Of a DNA stretch of 64,000 nt, positions 7,535-15,150 are shown in pieces. The notes under the pieces are model-generated. The model saw nothing but the letters and a program-made list of their open reading frames with translations. It did not search any database and had not been told where the DNA came from. Numbering within the stretch: the first letter of the stretch is position 1; the number at the start of each line of letters is the position of its first letter. The stretch spans positions 3,968,001 to 4,032,000 of the forward strand of contig NZ_RBKS01000001.1 in the NCBI RefSeq assembly GCF_003634555.1, in the 5' to 3' direction. The DNA comes from Frondihabitans australicus. GTDB lineage: Bacteria; Actinomycetota; Actinomycetes; Actinomycetales; Microbacteriaceae. The position numbers were made by a program, and so were the translations under genes.

Positions 7535-9244
7535 ATGACGACCTACGCCACCCGCGCCGACACCCGGGTGGCGACCGGGTCGCATCCTGCACCCTCGGGC
7601 CCGGCTCCCGTCGAGCGCGGCGGCGCGGCGGACCGCAGGATCGGGTGGCTCCTCGGGGCCGTCGTCTTCACGGCCGCCTTCGTGCTCTCGTGGGTCCCCT
7701 CGCTGTGGGGCGACGAGGCCGCGAGCATCCTGTCGGCCGAGCGGCCGTTGCCGAGCCTCTTCAGGATGCTGGGGCACGTCGACGCCGTCCACGGCACCTA
7801 CTACCTGTTCCTGCACTTCTGGATCGACGCGTTCGGCGCCTCGCCGCTCTCGGTGCGGCTGCCCGCCGCGATCGCGACCGGCGTGGCCGCCGCCGGGCTG
7901 TACTTCGTCGCGCGGATGCTCACGACGCGGCCGGTCGCCGTCGTCGCGGTGCTGATCTTCGCGATCCTGCCGCGGACCGCCGCCTTCAACGACGAGGCCC
8001 GCTCGTACGCGTTCGGCGCGGCGATCGCCGTGTGGCTGCTCTTGCTGCTGCTGCGGCTCGTCGCCCGACGGACCCTCGCCGCCGGCTGGTGGGTCGCCTA
8101 CGGCGCCCTGCTGTGCCTGGGCGTCTACACGTTCCTCTACTTCGGGCTCTTCGTCGTCGTCCACGCCGTGCTGCTCGCGCGTGCGCGCGTCGGGCGCCGC
8201 GTGTGGCGACGATGGGCCCTCGCCACGGGCGCCGCCGTGGTCGCGGCCTCGCCGGTCGTGTTCTTCAGCGTCGCCGAGCGCAACCAGGTCGCGTTCCTCG
8301 CCGGCCGCTCGACCGACAGTCCGTTCTCGGTGCTCGTCACGACGTTCTTCACGACGACCTCTCTGGCAGTCGTGTCGTGGGGGCTCGTGCTGGTCGCCGT
8401 GGCCTTCGGCGTCGTGGCGGAGGTGCGGCGGCGGCGCTCGGCCCGGCGATTCGCCGCGCGGGGCGGCGTGGGCGGGCCCCGGGCCGGGGCGGGCGAGCGC
8501 GAGCTCGACGGGCTCACGCGGCCACTGCTGCCGGGAGCGACGCTGGTCGGGGTGGTGTGGTTCGTCGGCCCTCTGATCCTGCTGTTGGTCGGGAACCTCG
8601 CCATCGCCGACTACAGCCCGCGCTACCTCTCGTACTCGGCGGCGGGCGGCGCGCTCCTCATGGCGCTGGGGCTCGCCCGGCTGGCCGACGTGGCCGCCCT
8701 GGGCCTTCACCGGGCCAGTGCCCTGGGCGCAGGAGCAGGCCTCACGTCTCTCGGCCGACGCTCCGCGCGCTGGTTCGTCGTCTTCGGGGTGGCGAGTGCC
8801 CTCGTGCTCGCGCTCGAGGCGCCCGTCTACGCCGCCACCCGCACCCCGAACGCCAAGAACAACAGCGACTGGCAGCAGATCAGCGAGGTGATCGGGAAGC
8901 ACGCCGCCGCGGGGGAGGGCGTGGTCTTCGACGACACCGTGCGGCCGTCGCGGCGGACTCGGCTGGCGATGGAGACCTACCCGGCCGGATTCACGGGGCT
9001 CACGGACCTCACGATCAAGACGCCCGTGGCCGCCGGCGACACCTGGCACGACACGGCGTACAGCGTCGACCAGGCGCTCGCGCTCGGGCGGTTCGACGGA
9101 GTGAGGACGGTCTGGCTGATCGACTACGCCGTCGGCGGGAAGTCGGACGACCACTCGCTGGCCGCACTGGAGGCGGCGGGGTATCGCGTCGTCACGACCT
9201 ACTCGACGCACCGGTCGGCGATCGTGGAGCTGACGCGCGGCTGA
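7535..9244 (+). CDS. GT39/ArnT-like polytopic glycosyltransferase
   Basis: A 569-residue membrane protein. A short cytoplasmic N-terminus precedes helix 1, then the first outer loop has WGDEAAS, and a second loop NDEARSYAF; acidic residues at these places are the catalytic signature of GT-C enzymes (ArnT, PMT, GT39/GT83) that use polyprenyl-phosphate sugars. About ten hydrophobic helices follow, then a soluble extracytoplasmic C-terminal domain (from about residue 435) with NSDWQQISEVI. The likely job is to glycosylate a lipid, polymer or protein outside the membrane; the acceptor is unknown. The ATG sits eight bases past a terminator and has no evident ribosome site, so expression may depend on read-through or a leaderless start. 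Confidence 0.78.
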   Translation: MTTYATRADTRVATGSHPAPSGPAPVERGGAADRRIGWLLGAVVFTAAFVLSWVPSLWGDEAASILSAERPLPSLFRMLGHVDAVHGTYYLFLHFWIDAFGASPLSVRLPAAIATGVAAAGLYFVARMLTTRPVAVVAVLIFAILPRTAAFNDEARSYAFGAAIAVWLLLLLLRLVARRTLAAGWWVAYGALLCLGVYTFLYFGLFVVVHAVLLARARVGRRVWRRWALATGAAVVAASPVVFFSVAERNQVAFLAGRSTDSPFSVLVTTFFTTTSLAVVSWGLVLVAVAFGVVAEVRRRRSARRFAARGGVGGPRAGAGERELDGLTRPLLPGATLVGVVWFVGPLILLLVGNLAIADYSPRYLSYSAAGGALLMALGLARLADVAALGLHRASALGAGAGLTSLGRRSARWFVVFGVASALVLALEAPVYAATRTPNAKNNSDWQQISEVIGKHAAAGEGVVFDDTVRPSRRTRLAMETYPAGFTGLTDLTIKTPVAAGDTWHDTAYSVDQALALGRFDGVRTVWLIDYAVGGKSDDHSLAALEAAGYRVVTTYSTHRSAIVELTRG

Positions 9245-9265
9245 GTCGGCGCGGAGACCCGGGCG

Positions 9266-9271
9266 GATAAT
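9266..9271 (+). promoter_or_regulatory. Leaderless -10 box of the DHA2-type MFS gene
   Basis: GATAAT is followed by six bases and the GTG at 9278. Confidence 0.5.
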
Positions 9272-9277
9272 CGTCTG

Positions 9278-10756
9278 GTGACCCTCGCCTCCGCCACCGG
9301 CCCTGCCCGAACGCTCCCCTCGAGGTACACGCACCGCTACGGGATCCTCGCGATCTGCTGCATGAGCCTGTTCATCGCGTCGATGGACGCCACCGTGGTC
9401 AACGTCGCGCTGCCGTCGATCGGGCGCGAGCTGCACTCGACGATCTCCGGGCTCCAGTGGACGATCGACGGCTACACGCTCGTGATCGCCAGCTTCCTCA
9501 TGCTCTCGGGGTCGACGGCCGATAAGTTCGGGCGACGCAGGGTCTTTCAGATCGGATTGACGGTCTTCGTGATCGGCTCTCTGCTGTGCAGCCTCGCGCC
9601 GTCCGTGCCGATCCTGGTGGCCTGCCGGATGCTCCAGGCGATCGGCGGATCGATGCTCAACCCGGTGGCCCTGTCGATCATCTCCGCCACCTTCACCGAC
9701 GGCGCTCAGCGCGCCCGGGCGGTCGGCGTGTGGGGTGCAGTCGTGGGCATCTCGACGGGCTTCGGCCCGCTCATCGGCGGCGCGCTCACCGACAGCGTCG
9801 GGTGGCGGGCGATCTTCTGGATCAACATCCCGATCGGCATCGCGGCGATCGTCCTGACCTTCGCGTTCGTACCCGAGTCGAAGGGCGGTCGTGCGCGGAA
9901 GTTCGATCCCGTCGGACAGGCGCTGGTCATCGTGCTGCTCGCGTCGGTGGTGTCCGCGCTCATCGAGGGGCCGCGCTTCGGGTGGGCCTCCGGCGTGACG
10001 ATCGGGCTGTTCGTCGTCGCGGCTCTCGCGCTCGTGGCGCTGTGGCGGTACGAGGGCTCCCGCGACGACCCGCTGCTCGACTTCCGGTTCTTCACGAGCA
10101 TCCCGTTCTCGTCGGCGATCCTCACGGCCGTCTGCGCGTTCGCCACCCTGGGCGGATTCCTCTTCCTCACCGCGCTGTACCTGCAGGAGGTGCGCGGCTT
10201 CAGCCCGTTCGTCGCCGGGCTCTGCACGCTCCCGCTCGGGCTCGGCCAGCTGGTCTGCGCGCCGCTCGCCGGGCGGCTCGTCTCGGTGACGGGAACCCGT
10301 CGGCCGCTCGTGCTCGGCTCCTCCGGGCTGGCGGTCGGCGCGATCCTGCTGCTGCTCACCGGGGCGACGACGCCGATCCCGTTCCTGCTCGTCATCTACG
10401 CCCTGATCGGATGCGGTCTCGGGCTCATCAACCCGCCGCTGACCAACACGGCCGTCTCGGGCATGCCGCGATCGCGCTCGGGATCAGCCGCGGGCGTCGC
10501 CTCCACGGCCCGCCAGACGGGCGTCTCGCTCGGCGTCGCGCTCGCCGGGACGATCACCCGGGTGAGCGGAGCGACGAGCGTCGGGGCGGGGTTCACGCAG
10601 TCGACGACGGCCATGTGGTGGGTGATGCTGGGGTTCGCCCTCGTGATCCTGGCGCTGGCGTTCTGGTCGAACTCGGCGGCGGCGACGCGGTCGACCCAGC
10701 GGATCCAGGCGCTGCTGACGGACGGCACCGGGGCGGTGCGAGCGCAGCGCCCGTGA
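9278..10756 (+). CDS. DHA2-family (EmrB/QacA-like) 14-TM drug exporter
   Basis: A 492-residue inner-membrane proton antiporter. Helix 1 bears DATVVNVALPSIGREL, the diagnostic motif of the 14-helix DHA2 family; then QWTIDGYTLV, STADKFGRRRVFQIG (motif A) and GGSMLNPVALSII, and motif C as GISTGFGPLIGGALTD. Length and helix count fit. Substrates are probably hydrophobic drugs or metabolites. It starts with GTG at the leaderless distance from GATAAT, only 33 bp after the GT39-like gene. No regulator is adjacent. Confidence 0.92.
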   Translation: MTLASATGPARTLPSRYTHRYGILAICCMSLFIASMDATVVNVALPSIGRELHSTISGLQWTIDGYTLVIASFLMLSGSTADKFGRRRVFQIGLTVFVIGSLLCSLAPSVPILVACRMLQAIGGSMLNPVALSIISATFTDGAQRARAVGVWGAVVGISTGFGPLIGGALTDSVGWRAIFWINIPIGIAAIVLTFAFVPESKGGRARKFDPVGQALVIVLLASVVSALIEGPRFGWASGVTIGLFVVAALALVALWRYEGSRDDPLLDFRFFTSIPFSSAILTAVCAFATLGGFLFLTALYLQEVRGFSPFVAGLCTLPLGLGQLVCAPLAGRLVSVTGTRRPLVLGSSGLAVGAILLLLTGATTPIPFLLVIYALIGCGLGLINPPLTNTAVSGMPRSRSGSAAGVASTARQTGVSLGVALAGTITRVSGATSVGAGFTQSTTAMWWVMLGFALVILALAFWSNSAAATRSTQRIQALLTDGTGAVRAQRP

Positions 10757-10766
10757 GACCCGGCTC

Positions 10767-10786
10767 GCGCCCTCTCGTGCGGGCGC
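10767..10786. terminator. Hairpin between convergent genes
   Basis: GCGCCC and GGGCGC pair perfectly around an eight-base loop between the stops of the MFS gene and the small acidic gene. There is no U-tract, so termination is likely but weak. Confidence 0.45.
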
Positions 10787-10787
10787 G

Positions 10788-10901
10788 CTACAGGGCCGGG
10801 TCGGAGTCGGGCTCGTCGAGGTAGTCGTCGAGCTCGAGGCTGGTCGGGTGCTCGGGCTCCGTGCCGTCGGGCACCGGATCGTTCGAGACTCGCGGTGACA
10901 T
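10788..10901 (-). CDS. Small acidic hypothetical protein (37 aa)
   Basis: A 37-codon reading frame, too short for usual gene callers, starts ATG at 10901 with GAAGG eight bases upstream on the minus strand. The product begins MSPRVSNDPVPDGTEP and its second half, LELDDYLDEPDSDPAL, is strongly acidic, with no hydrophobic segment. I do not recognise a family. It lies 117 bp downstream of mhuD on the same strand and meets the MFS exporter tail to tail. The good ribosome site, clean codon use and own hairpin terminator support it; the small size leaves doubt. Confidence 0.5.
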   Translation of the reverse strand: MSPRVSNDPVPDGTEPEHPTSLELDDYLDEPDSDPAL

Positions 10902-11018
10902 GGTGTGACCTTCGCTCGAGATGGTTGTGCGCGTCCACGCTAGACGCGACTCGGCCCCCCCGGCAAGGGCGGCTGGCCGCGAGGCGACAGGGCGACCGTC
11001 GGCCGAAGGCCTCCGGAG

Positions 11019-11420
11019 CTAGAGCTCGACGACCTCGAACTCGAGGAGGTCGGCTCCGGTGGCCACGGGCCGCTGGGCGCCGGCACCGCCGTGGTGCTCG
11101 TCGCTCGGCGCGGGGCCGTCGCCGTGCTGGCCGCCGTGGTGCGGCGCTGCGGCGTGTGCGCCCGATGGCGCGGCGTGCGCGCCCGAGGGGGCGGCGTGCG
11201 CCGCCTTCGCGCCGTCCGCGGCCCAGGCCTGGAAGCTCTCCTCGTCCTTCCACGTCGTCACGACGAAGTACCGCTCGTCGCCCTTCACCGGCCGCAGCAG
11301 CTGGAAGCCCTCGAAGCCGTCCGCCGAGTCGACGGCGTGCTTCCGCGCGGCGAAGCGCTTCTCGAGCTCGGCTCCGTGCCCCTCGGGCACGTGGATGGCG
11401 TTGATCTTGACGACGGACAT
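11019..11420 (-). CDS. mhuD: Heme-degrading monooxygenase MhuD with His-rich insertion
   Basis: A 133-residue protein of the antibiotic-biosynthesis-monooxygenase fold, close to Mycobacterium tuberculosis MhuD over its first 75 residues (SVVKINAI, GFQLLRPVKG, YFVVTTW). The residues known to matter for heme in that family are all in place: Asn7, Trp66 and the heme ligand His75. MhuD opens heme to release iron in the cytoplasm. Directly after His75 there is an extra segment of about 36 residues, rich in Ala, Pro, Gly and His (seven His), including two copies of AAPSGAH; the normal end, PVATGADLLEFEVVEL, then resumes. A strong AAAGGAG ribosome site precedes the ATG. Neighbours give no iron-uptake context. 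Confidence 0.88.
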   Translation of the reverse strand: MSVVKINAIHVPEGHGAELEKRFAARKHAVDSADGFEGFQLLRPVKGDERYFVVTTWKDEESFQAWAADGAKAAHAAPSGAHAAPSGAHAAAPHHGGQHGDGPAPSDEHHGGAGAQRPVATGADLLEFEVVEL

Positions 11421-11521
11421 TCAAGGACTCCTTTGCGGGCGGCGTCCACCGAGCGTATCGGCGGCGGCTGGCAGGAGTCTCGGATCCTGCGCCCGCCGGG
11501 TCGACGCCGAGACCTGCGGGG
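11421..11521. other. Intergenic gap carrying one copy of the 12-bp dispersed word
   Basis: Upstream of mhuD. GATCCTGCGCCC lies at 11483-11494. No clear promoter boxes were found. Confidence 0.4.
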
Positions 11522-12712
11522 TCAGCCGCCGATCGACTCCCACGAGCCGGCGTCGGCCGACGCGAGGACGGCGTCGATGATGCGTGCGGCGCGGAGCCCG
11601 TCGCGGAACGTCGGCAGCCCCTCCGGCAGCGGCGCTTCCGAGTGCGCCTGCCGCGACCTCACCGCGGCGTAGGTGTCGCCGAGGAACGCCGAGAAGGCGT
11701 CCGGGTAGCCCTGCGGGTGCCCCGCCGGCACCAGGTCGAGCCGCTGCTGGTCGCCCGCGACGGCCCCGGATGCCCGCTCGAGGATCCTCGCGCCCTCGTC
11801 CGTGCCCATCCACACGCTGTTGGGGTTCTCCTGGTCGAAGGCCGCGCTCCCGGCCGTGCCGTCCACTTCGACCCAGAGCCGGTTCTTGCGCCCCGCCGAC
11901 ACCTGCGAGATCACGGTGTTCGCGGTCACGCCGCGCGCGGTCACGAACGTGGCGACGGCGGTGTCCTCCGTGGTGACGGGCATGGTCGCAGGAGCAGCGG
12001 GGCCGCCCGACGAACCTCCCGATCCTGCGCCCTGAACCTCGCTCGCGGAACTGAACGACGGCCCCGACGGGACGGGACGCTCGGGGTACGCGATGCTCGT
12101 GACGGCCGACACCCGCTCGAAGCGCTCACCGGAGATGAACTCGGCGAGGTCGCACCAGTGCGAGCCGATGTCGGCGAACGCGCGTGACCGGCCGCTGGCG
12201 GCGGCGTCGACGCGCCAGGAGGACGACTTCGGGTCGAGCAGCCAGTCCTGCAGGTACGAGCCGTGGACGAGCAGGACGTCGCCGAGCTCTCCGGCGGCGC
12301 GGCGCGCCCGGAGCTCGCGGACGAGCGGGTGGTAGCGGTAGACGAACGGCACGGTCGCCACGACGCCGGCGCGGTCGGCGGCGTCGACGAGCTCCTGCGC
12401 CTGGGAGGAGTCGAGAGCCAGCGGCTTCTCGCACACGACGTGGACGCCGGCCTCGAGAGCGGCGAGGGCGTAGCCGTGGTGCGTCGCGTTCGGCGTGCAG
12501 ATCTGCACGACGTCGGGCTTCGCGGCGAGCACTTCGTCGAACGACGAGAAGGCGCCCGGAACGCCCCACTCGGCGGCGAAGCGCTGCGACTTGGCGGCGC
12601 TCGAGCCGAGGACGCCGATGACGTCGGCCCCCGCGTCGCGCGCCGCTCGGCGATGGACCGCGCCGATCATGCCTGTGCCCACGATCGCGACTCGCAGAGG
12701 TGAGTGAGTCAT
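11522..12712 (-). CDS. Gfo/Idh/MocA-family NAD(P)-dependent oxidoreductase
   Basis: A 396-residue cytoplasmic sugar or polyol dehydrogenase. The N-terminal Rossmann fold starts LRVAIVGTGMIGAVH (GxGxxG), followed by PDVVQICTPNATHHGYA and the family lysine in VCEKPLAL. The C-terminal domain carries DIGSHWCDLAEF, with the histidine typical of the active site. A Gly/Ser-rich loop of about 20 residues near position 230 looks like an insertion and contains one copy of the 12-bp word. The ATG at 12712 has AAGGAG upstream. It is divergent from an SMP-30-type lactonase: oxidation of a sugar to its lactone and opening of the lactone would be a sensible joint job, but the sugar is unknown. Confidence 0.9.
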   Translation of the reverse strand: MTHSPLRVAIVGTGMIGAVHRRAARDAGADVIGVLGSSAAKSQRFAAEWGVPGAFSSFDEVLAAKPDVVQICTPNATHHGYALAALEAGVHVVCEKPLALDSSQAQELVDAADRAGVVATVPFVYRYHPLVRELRARRAAGELGDVLLVHGSYLQDWLLDPKSSSWRVDAAASGRSRAFADIGSHWCDLAEFISGERFERVSAVTSIAYPERPVPSGPSFSSASEVQGAGSGGSSGGPAAPATMPVTTEDTAVATFVTARGVTANTVISQVSAGRKNRLWVEVDGTAGSAAFDQENPNSVWMGTDEGARILERASGAVAGDQQRLDLVPAGHPQGYPDAFSAFLGDTYAAVRSRQAHSEAPLPEGLPTFRDGLRAARIIDAVLASADAGSWESIGG

Positions 12713-12758
12713 GGTGCTCCTTGGGGTCGGCGTCGCGTCATCGAGATCGCTCTCGTCG

Positions 12759-12787
12759 ATCCTGGCCGGACTTCTGGCGACTGTCAA
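12759..12787 (-). promoter_or_regulatory. Promoter of the Gfo/Idh/MocA gene, with overlapping inverted repeat
   Basis: On the minus strand TTGACA (12782-12787) and CAGGAT (12759-12764) are 17 bases apart. Just upstream, CAAAC and GTTTG form a spaced inverted repeat (12785-12803) over the -35, a likely operator shared with the divergent SMP-30 gene. Confidence 0.55.
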
Positions 12788-12898
12788 ACAAAAGTACCGT
12801 TTGCGGCGTCAGAAGTCGTGTCGCCCGCGCGTCCGCGATACGTTCGACGTGCCGGGCGTCCCGGCGCATCGTCGACGGAGACAGGAGACCCCCGGCTC

Positions 12899-13864
12899 AT
12901 GAACGCACCCGACCCCGATCTCGCAGGACTCGTGAGCCACGGGTTGATTCCTCCGGGGGCCGAGCCGGAACGCGTGAGCACGGGCTGCATCTGGTCGGAG
13001 GGGCCGGTCTGGATTCCGGAGCTCCTCGCCGTCCGCTGGAGCGACATCCGCACGAACCGCATCATGCAGTGGTCGTGGGAGTCGGGCGACACGGTCGTCT
13101 ACGACGCCGACCCGCAGTTCACCAACGGGCGCACCCTCGACCTCGACGGCAGCGTGCTGCAGTGCTCGCACGGGCGTCGCCGCGTCGAGCGCGACCGCGG
13201 CGGCGAGGTCACGGCGATCGCCACGCAGTGGCAGGGGCATCGGCTCAATTCGCCCAACGACATCGTGGTGACGCGCGACGGCGCGATCTGGTTCACCGAC
13301 CCCGACTACGGCATCACGCAGCCCGACGAGGGTCACGCCGGGGAGCTCGAGTACGGCGACCACTGGGTGTTCCGGGTGGCGCCCGGGTCTGCCACTCCGG
13401 AATCGGACCCGGTGCCGGTCGTGACGGACTGCGTCAGGCCCAACGGGCTGGCGTTCTCGCCCGACGAGTCGACGCTCTACATCGCCGATTCCGGCGACGG
13501 CGCCCAGCGCATCGTCGCCTACGACATCTCGCCGGCGACACCCGCTGCGGCCACCACGGGCGAGGGCGACCAGGGCGCAGGATCGGCGGCTCCGACCGTG
13601 GGCCCGCCGCGCCTCTTCGCCACGCCGCGCCCCGGCACCCCCGATGGCATCCGCGTCGACGTCGACGGCAACGTCTGGTCGTCCAGCGCGGCCGGCGTGC
13701 AGGTGTACTCGCCCGAGGGCGAACTCCTCGGCGGGATCCCGGTGCCCGAGGTGAACTCGAACCTCTGCTGGGGCGGCCCGGACGGCACGACGCTGTTCAT
13801 GACGGCGTCGACGAGCCTCTTCCGGATCCCGACGCTCACGAGGGACGCCCATCAGCGCTGGTGA
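12899..13864 (+). CDS. SMP-30/gluconolactonase-family lactonase
   Basis: A 321-residue six-bladed propeller protein. Metal-site segments are present: WSEGPVWIPE near the N-terminus (metal-binding Glu), LNSPNDIVVTRDGAIWFTD (Asn) and RPNGLAFSPDESTLYIADS (Asn and Asp); PDGIRVDVDGNVWSS follows. Family members open sugar lactones with a divalent cation. An Ala/Thr/Gly-rich loop around residue 225 interrupts a blade connection and contains a copy of the 12-bp word. The ATG at 12899 has AGGAGA ten bases upstream. It pairs divergently with the Gfo/Idh/MocA dehydrogenase and ends at a shared bidirectional terminator with sodA. Confidence 0.9.
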   Translation: MNAPDPDLAGLVSHGLIPPGAEPERVSTGCIWSEGPVWIPELLAVRWSDIRTNRIMQWSWESGDTVVYDADPQFTNGRTLDLDGSVLQCSHGRRRVERDRGGEVTAIATQWQGHRLNSPNDIVVTRDGAIWFTDPDYGITQPDEGHAGELEYGDHWVFRVAPGSATPESDPVPVVTDCVRPNGLAFSPDESTLYIADSGDGAQRIVAYDISPATPAAATTGEGDQGAGSAAPTVGPPRLFATPRPGTPDGIRVDVDGNVWSSSAAGVQVYSPEGELLGGIPVPEVNSNLCWGGPDGTTLFMTASTSLFRIPTLTRDAHQRW

Positions 13865-13879
13865 CGATGCCCCGCACGC

Positions 13880-13915
13880 CGAAGCGCCCGCCACCGGAGG
13901 GTGACGGGCGCTTCG
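13880..13915. terminator. Bidirectional terminator between SMP-30 gene and sodA
   Basis: CGAAGCGCCCG and CGGGCGCTTCG pair perfectly over 11 bp around a 14-base loop, between two convergent stop codons. Confidence 0.8.
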
Positions 13916-13927
13916 AGACGCGAGGAA

Positions 13928-14551
13928 CTACAGGGTGATGAGGCCCTGGGTCTTCGTGGTGGCTGCCGTGTAACGAGCCTGGACGTTGTCCCAGGAGACG
14001 ATGTTCCAGAACGCCTTGACGTAGTCGGCGCGGACGTTCTTGTAGTCGAGGTAGTAGGCGTGCTCCCAGACGTCGAGCATGAGCAGCGGGACGAGGCCGA
14101 AGGGGACGTTGCCCTGCTGGTCGAACAGCTGGAAGATCGACAGCTTCTCGCCGAGGATGTCGTAGGCGAGGACGGACCAGCCGGAGCCCTGGACGCCGAG
14201 CGCGACGGCGGTGAACTGGGCGGTGAACTTGTCGAACGAGCCGAACTGGTCGTCGATCTGGGCGGCGAGGTCGCCGGTGGGCTTGTCGCCGCCGTCGGGC
14301 GACATGTTGGTCCAGAAGATCGAGTGGTTCACGTGTCCGCCGAGGTTGAACGCGAGGTCCTTCTCGAGCTTGTTGATGGTGGCCAGGTTGCCGGACTCGC
14401 GGGCCTCGGCGATCTGGGCGACGGCGGTGTTCGCGCCGGTGACGTAGGTCTGGTGGTGCTTGGAGTGGTGCAGCTCCATGATCGTGCCCGAGATGCTCGG
14501 CGCGAGAGCCGAGTAGTCGTACGCAAGGTCAGGAAGGGTGTATTCAGCCAC
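13928..14551 (-). CDS. sodA: Superoxide dismutase (Mn/Fe type)
   Basis: A 207-residue cytoplasmic enzyme that converts superoxide to oxygen and hydrogen peroxide. The start [17 protein letters not shown] is typical. The four metal ligands are His28 (in ELHHSKHH), His76 (in [10 protein letters not shown]), Asp160 and His164 (in [12 protein letters not shown]). [11 protein letters not shown] is the central conserved box. The metal is probably Mn, judged by the actinobacterial relatives, but not proven. It is divergent from soxR; its promoter contains a SoxR box in a 19-bp spacer (14580-14610), which predicts direct redox control. A strong hairpin terminator follows. Confidence 0.97.
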   Translation of the reverse strand: MAEYTLPDLAYDYSALAPSISGTIMELHHSKHHQTYVTGANTAVAQIAEARESGNLATINKLEKDLAFNLGGHVNHSIFWTNMSPDGGDKPTGDLAAQIDDQFGSFDKFTAQFTAVALGVQGSGWSVLAYDILGEKLSIFQLFDQQGNVPFGLVPLLMLDVWEHAYYLDYKNVRADYVKAFWNIVSWDNVQARYTAATTKTQGLITL

Positions 14552-14579
14552 GTTTCCGCTTTCTCTCGATTGTGATTCC

Positions 14580-14610
14580 AGCCTAGGATCTCAAGTGCAC
14601 TTGAGGTCAA
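14580..14610 (-). promoter_or_regulatory. sodA promoter with SoxR box in a 19-bp spacer
   Basis: On the minus strand the -35 TTGACC (14605-14610) and -10 TAGGCT (14580-14585) are separated by exactly 19 bp, the over-long spacer that MerR-family activators need. The spacer holds CTCAAGTGCACTTGAG (14590-14605), a perfect 16-bp palindrome that matches the known SoxR site pattern CCTCAAG-NNN-ACTTGAGG. SoxR would twist the DNA and switch on sodA. The same site lies upstream of soxR. Confidence 0.85.
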
Positions 14611-14646
14611 GCATTCGCCCAGCTAGGAAGAAAAAATGAGCGACAG

Positions 14647-15096
14647 GTGACGAAGAACAGCCACGACTCCCTCACTATCGGCGAGGTCGCGCGCCGTTCG
14701 GGCGCCACCGTCGCGACCATACGCTTCTACGAGTCGAAGGGTCTGGTGCACTCGGGCCGCACGGTGGGCGGCACGCGCGTCTTCGCGCGACATGCGCTCC
14801 GCCGCGTCTCGATGGTGCGTCTCGGCGTGCAGCTCGGGATCCCGCTCGCCGACATCGCGACGGCGTTCGAGTCGCTGCCGGTCGACCGTGCGCCGAGCCG
14901 CGAGCAGTGGCAGACGATCTCGTCGGCGTGGAACGCCCAGGTCGAGGAGCGGATCCGCACGCTCGCCGCGATGCGCGCCAAGCTCACGGACTGCATCGGC
15001 TGCGGGTGTCTCTCGCTCGGCACGTGCTCGCTCCTCAACCCCGACGACGCGCTCGGCGACGAGGGGCCGGGGCCGCAGCGGGTGCTGAGGGTGTGA
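14647..15096 (+). CDS. soxR: Redox-sensing MerR-family activator SoxR
   Basis: A 149-residue regulator. Residues 9-75 form the MerR winged helix (LTIGEVARRSGATVATIRFYE), followed by a dimerisation helix and the [2Fe-2S] cluster motif CIGCGCLSLGTC with Cys116, Cys119, Cys121 and Cys127 (Cx2CxCx5C), which is diagnostic of SoxR. Oxidation of the cluster activates target promoters. The start is read as GTG at 14647; an ATG at 14636 is in another frame and stops after four codons. AGGAAG lies rather far upstream (about 15 bases). It is divergent from sodA with a SoxR box between them. Confidence 0.93.
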   Translation: MTKNSHDSLTIGEVARRSGATVATIRFYESKGLVHSGRTVGGTRVFARHALRRVSMVRLGVQLGIPLADIATAFESLPVDRAPSREQWQTISSAWNAQVEERIRTLAAMRAKLTDCIGCGCLSLGTCSLLNPDDALGDEGPGPQRVLRV

Positions 15097-15150
15097 GGCG
15101 GAGCGCCGAGCGGGCTTCCCGATCCTGCGCCCGTCTGCCACTATGTAAGT

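Noticed and set aside
6017-9436. A 1139-codon frame on the minus strand
   Set aside because: Antisense to the LLM monooxygenase and GT39-like genes, both with clear motifs. It is a composition shadow.
11140-11200. A CRISPR-like array in mhuD
   Set aside because: The repeats are short, adjacent and in frame, and encode AAPSGAH units; there are no spacers.
14636-14650. ATG at 14636 as start of soxR
   Set aside because: It is in another frame and stops after four codons (TGA). The GTG at 14647 begins the MerR domain at the right distance.
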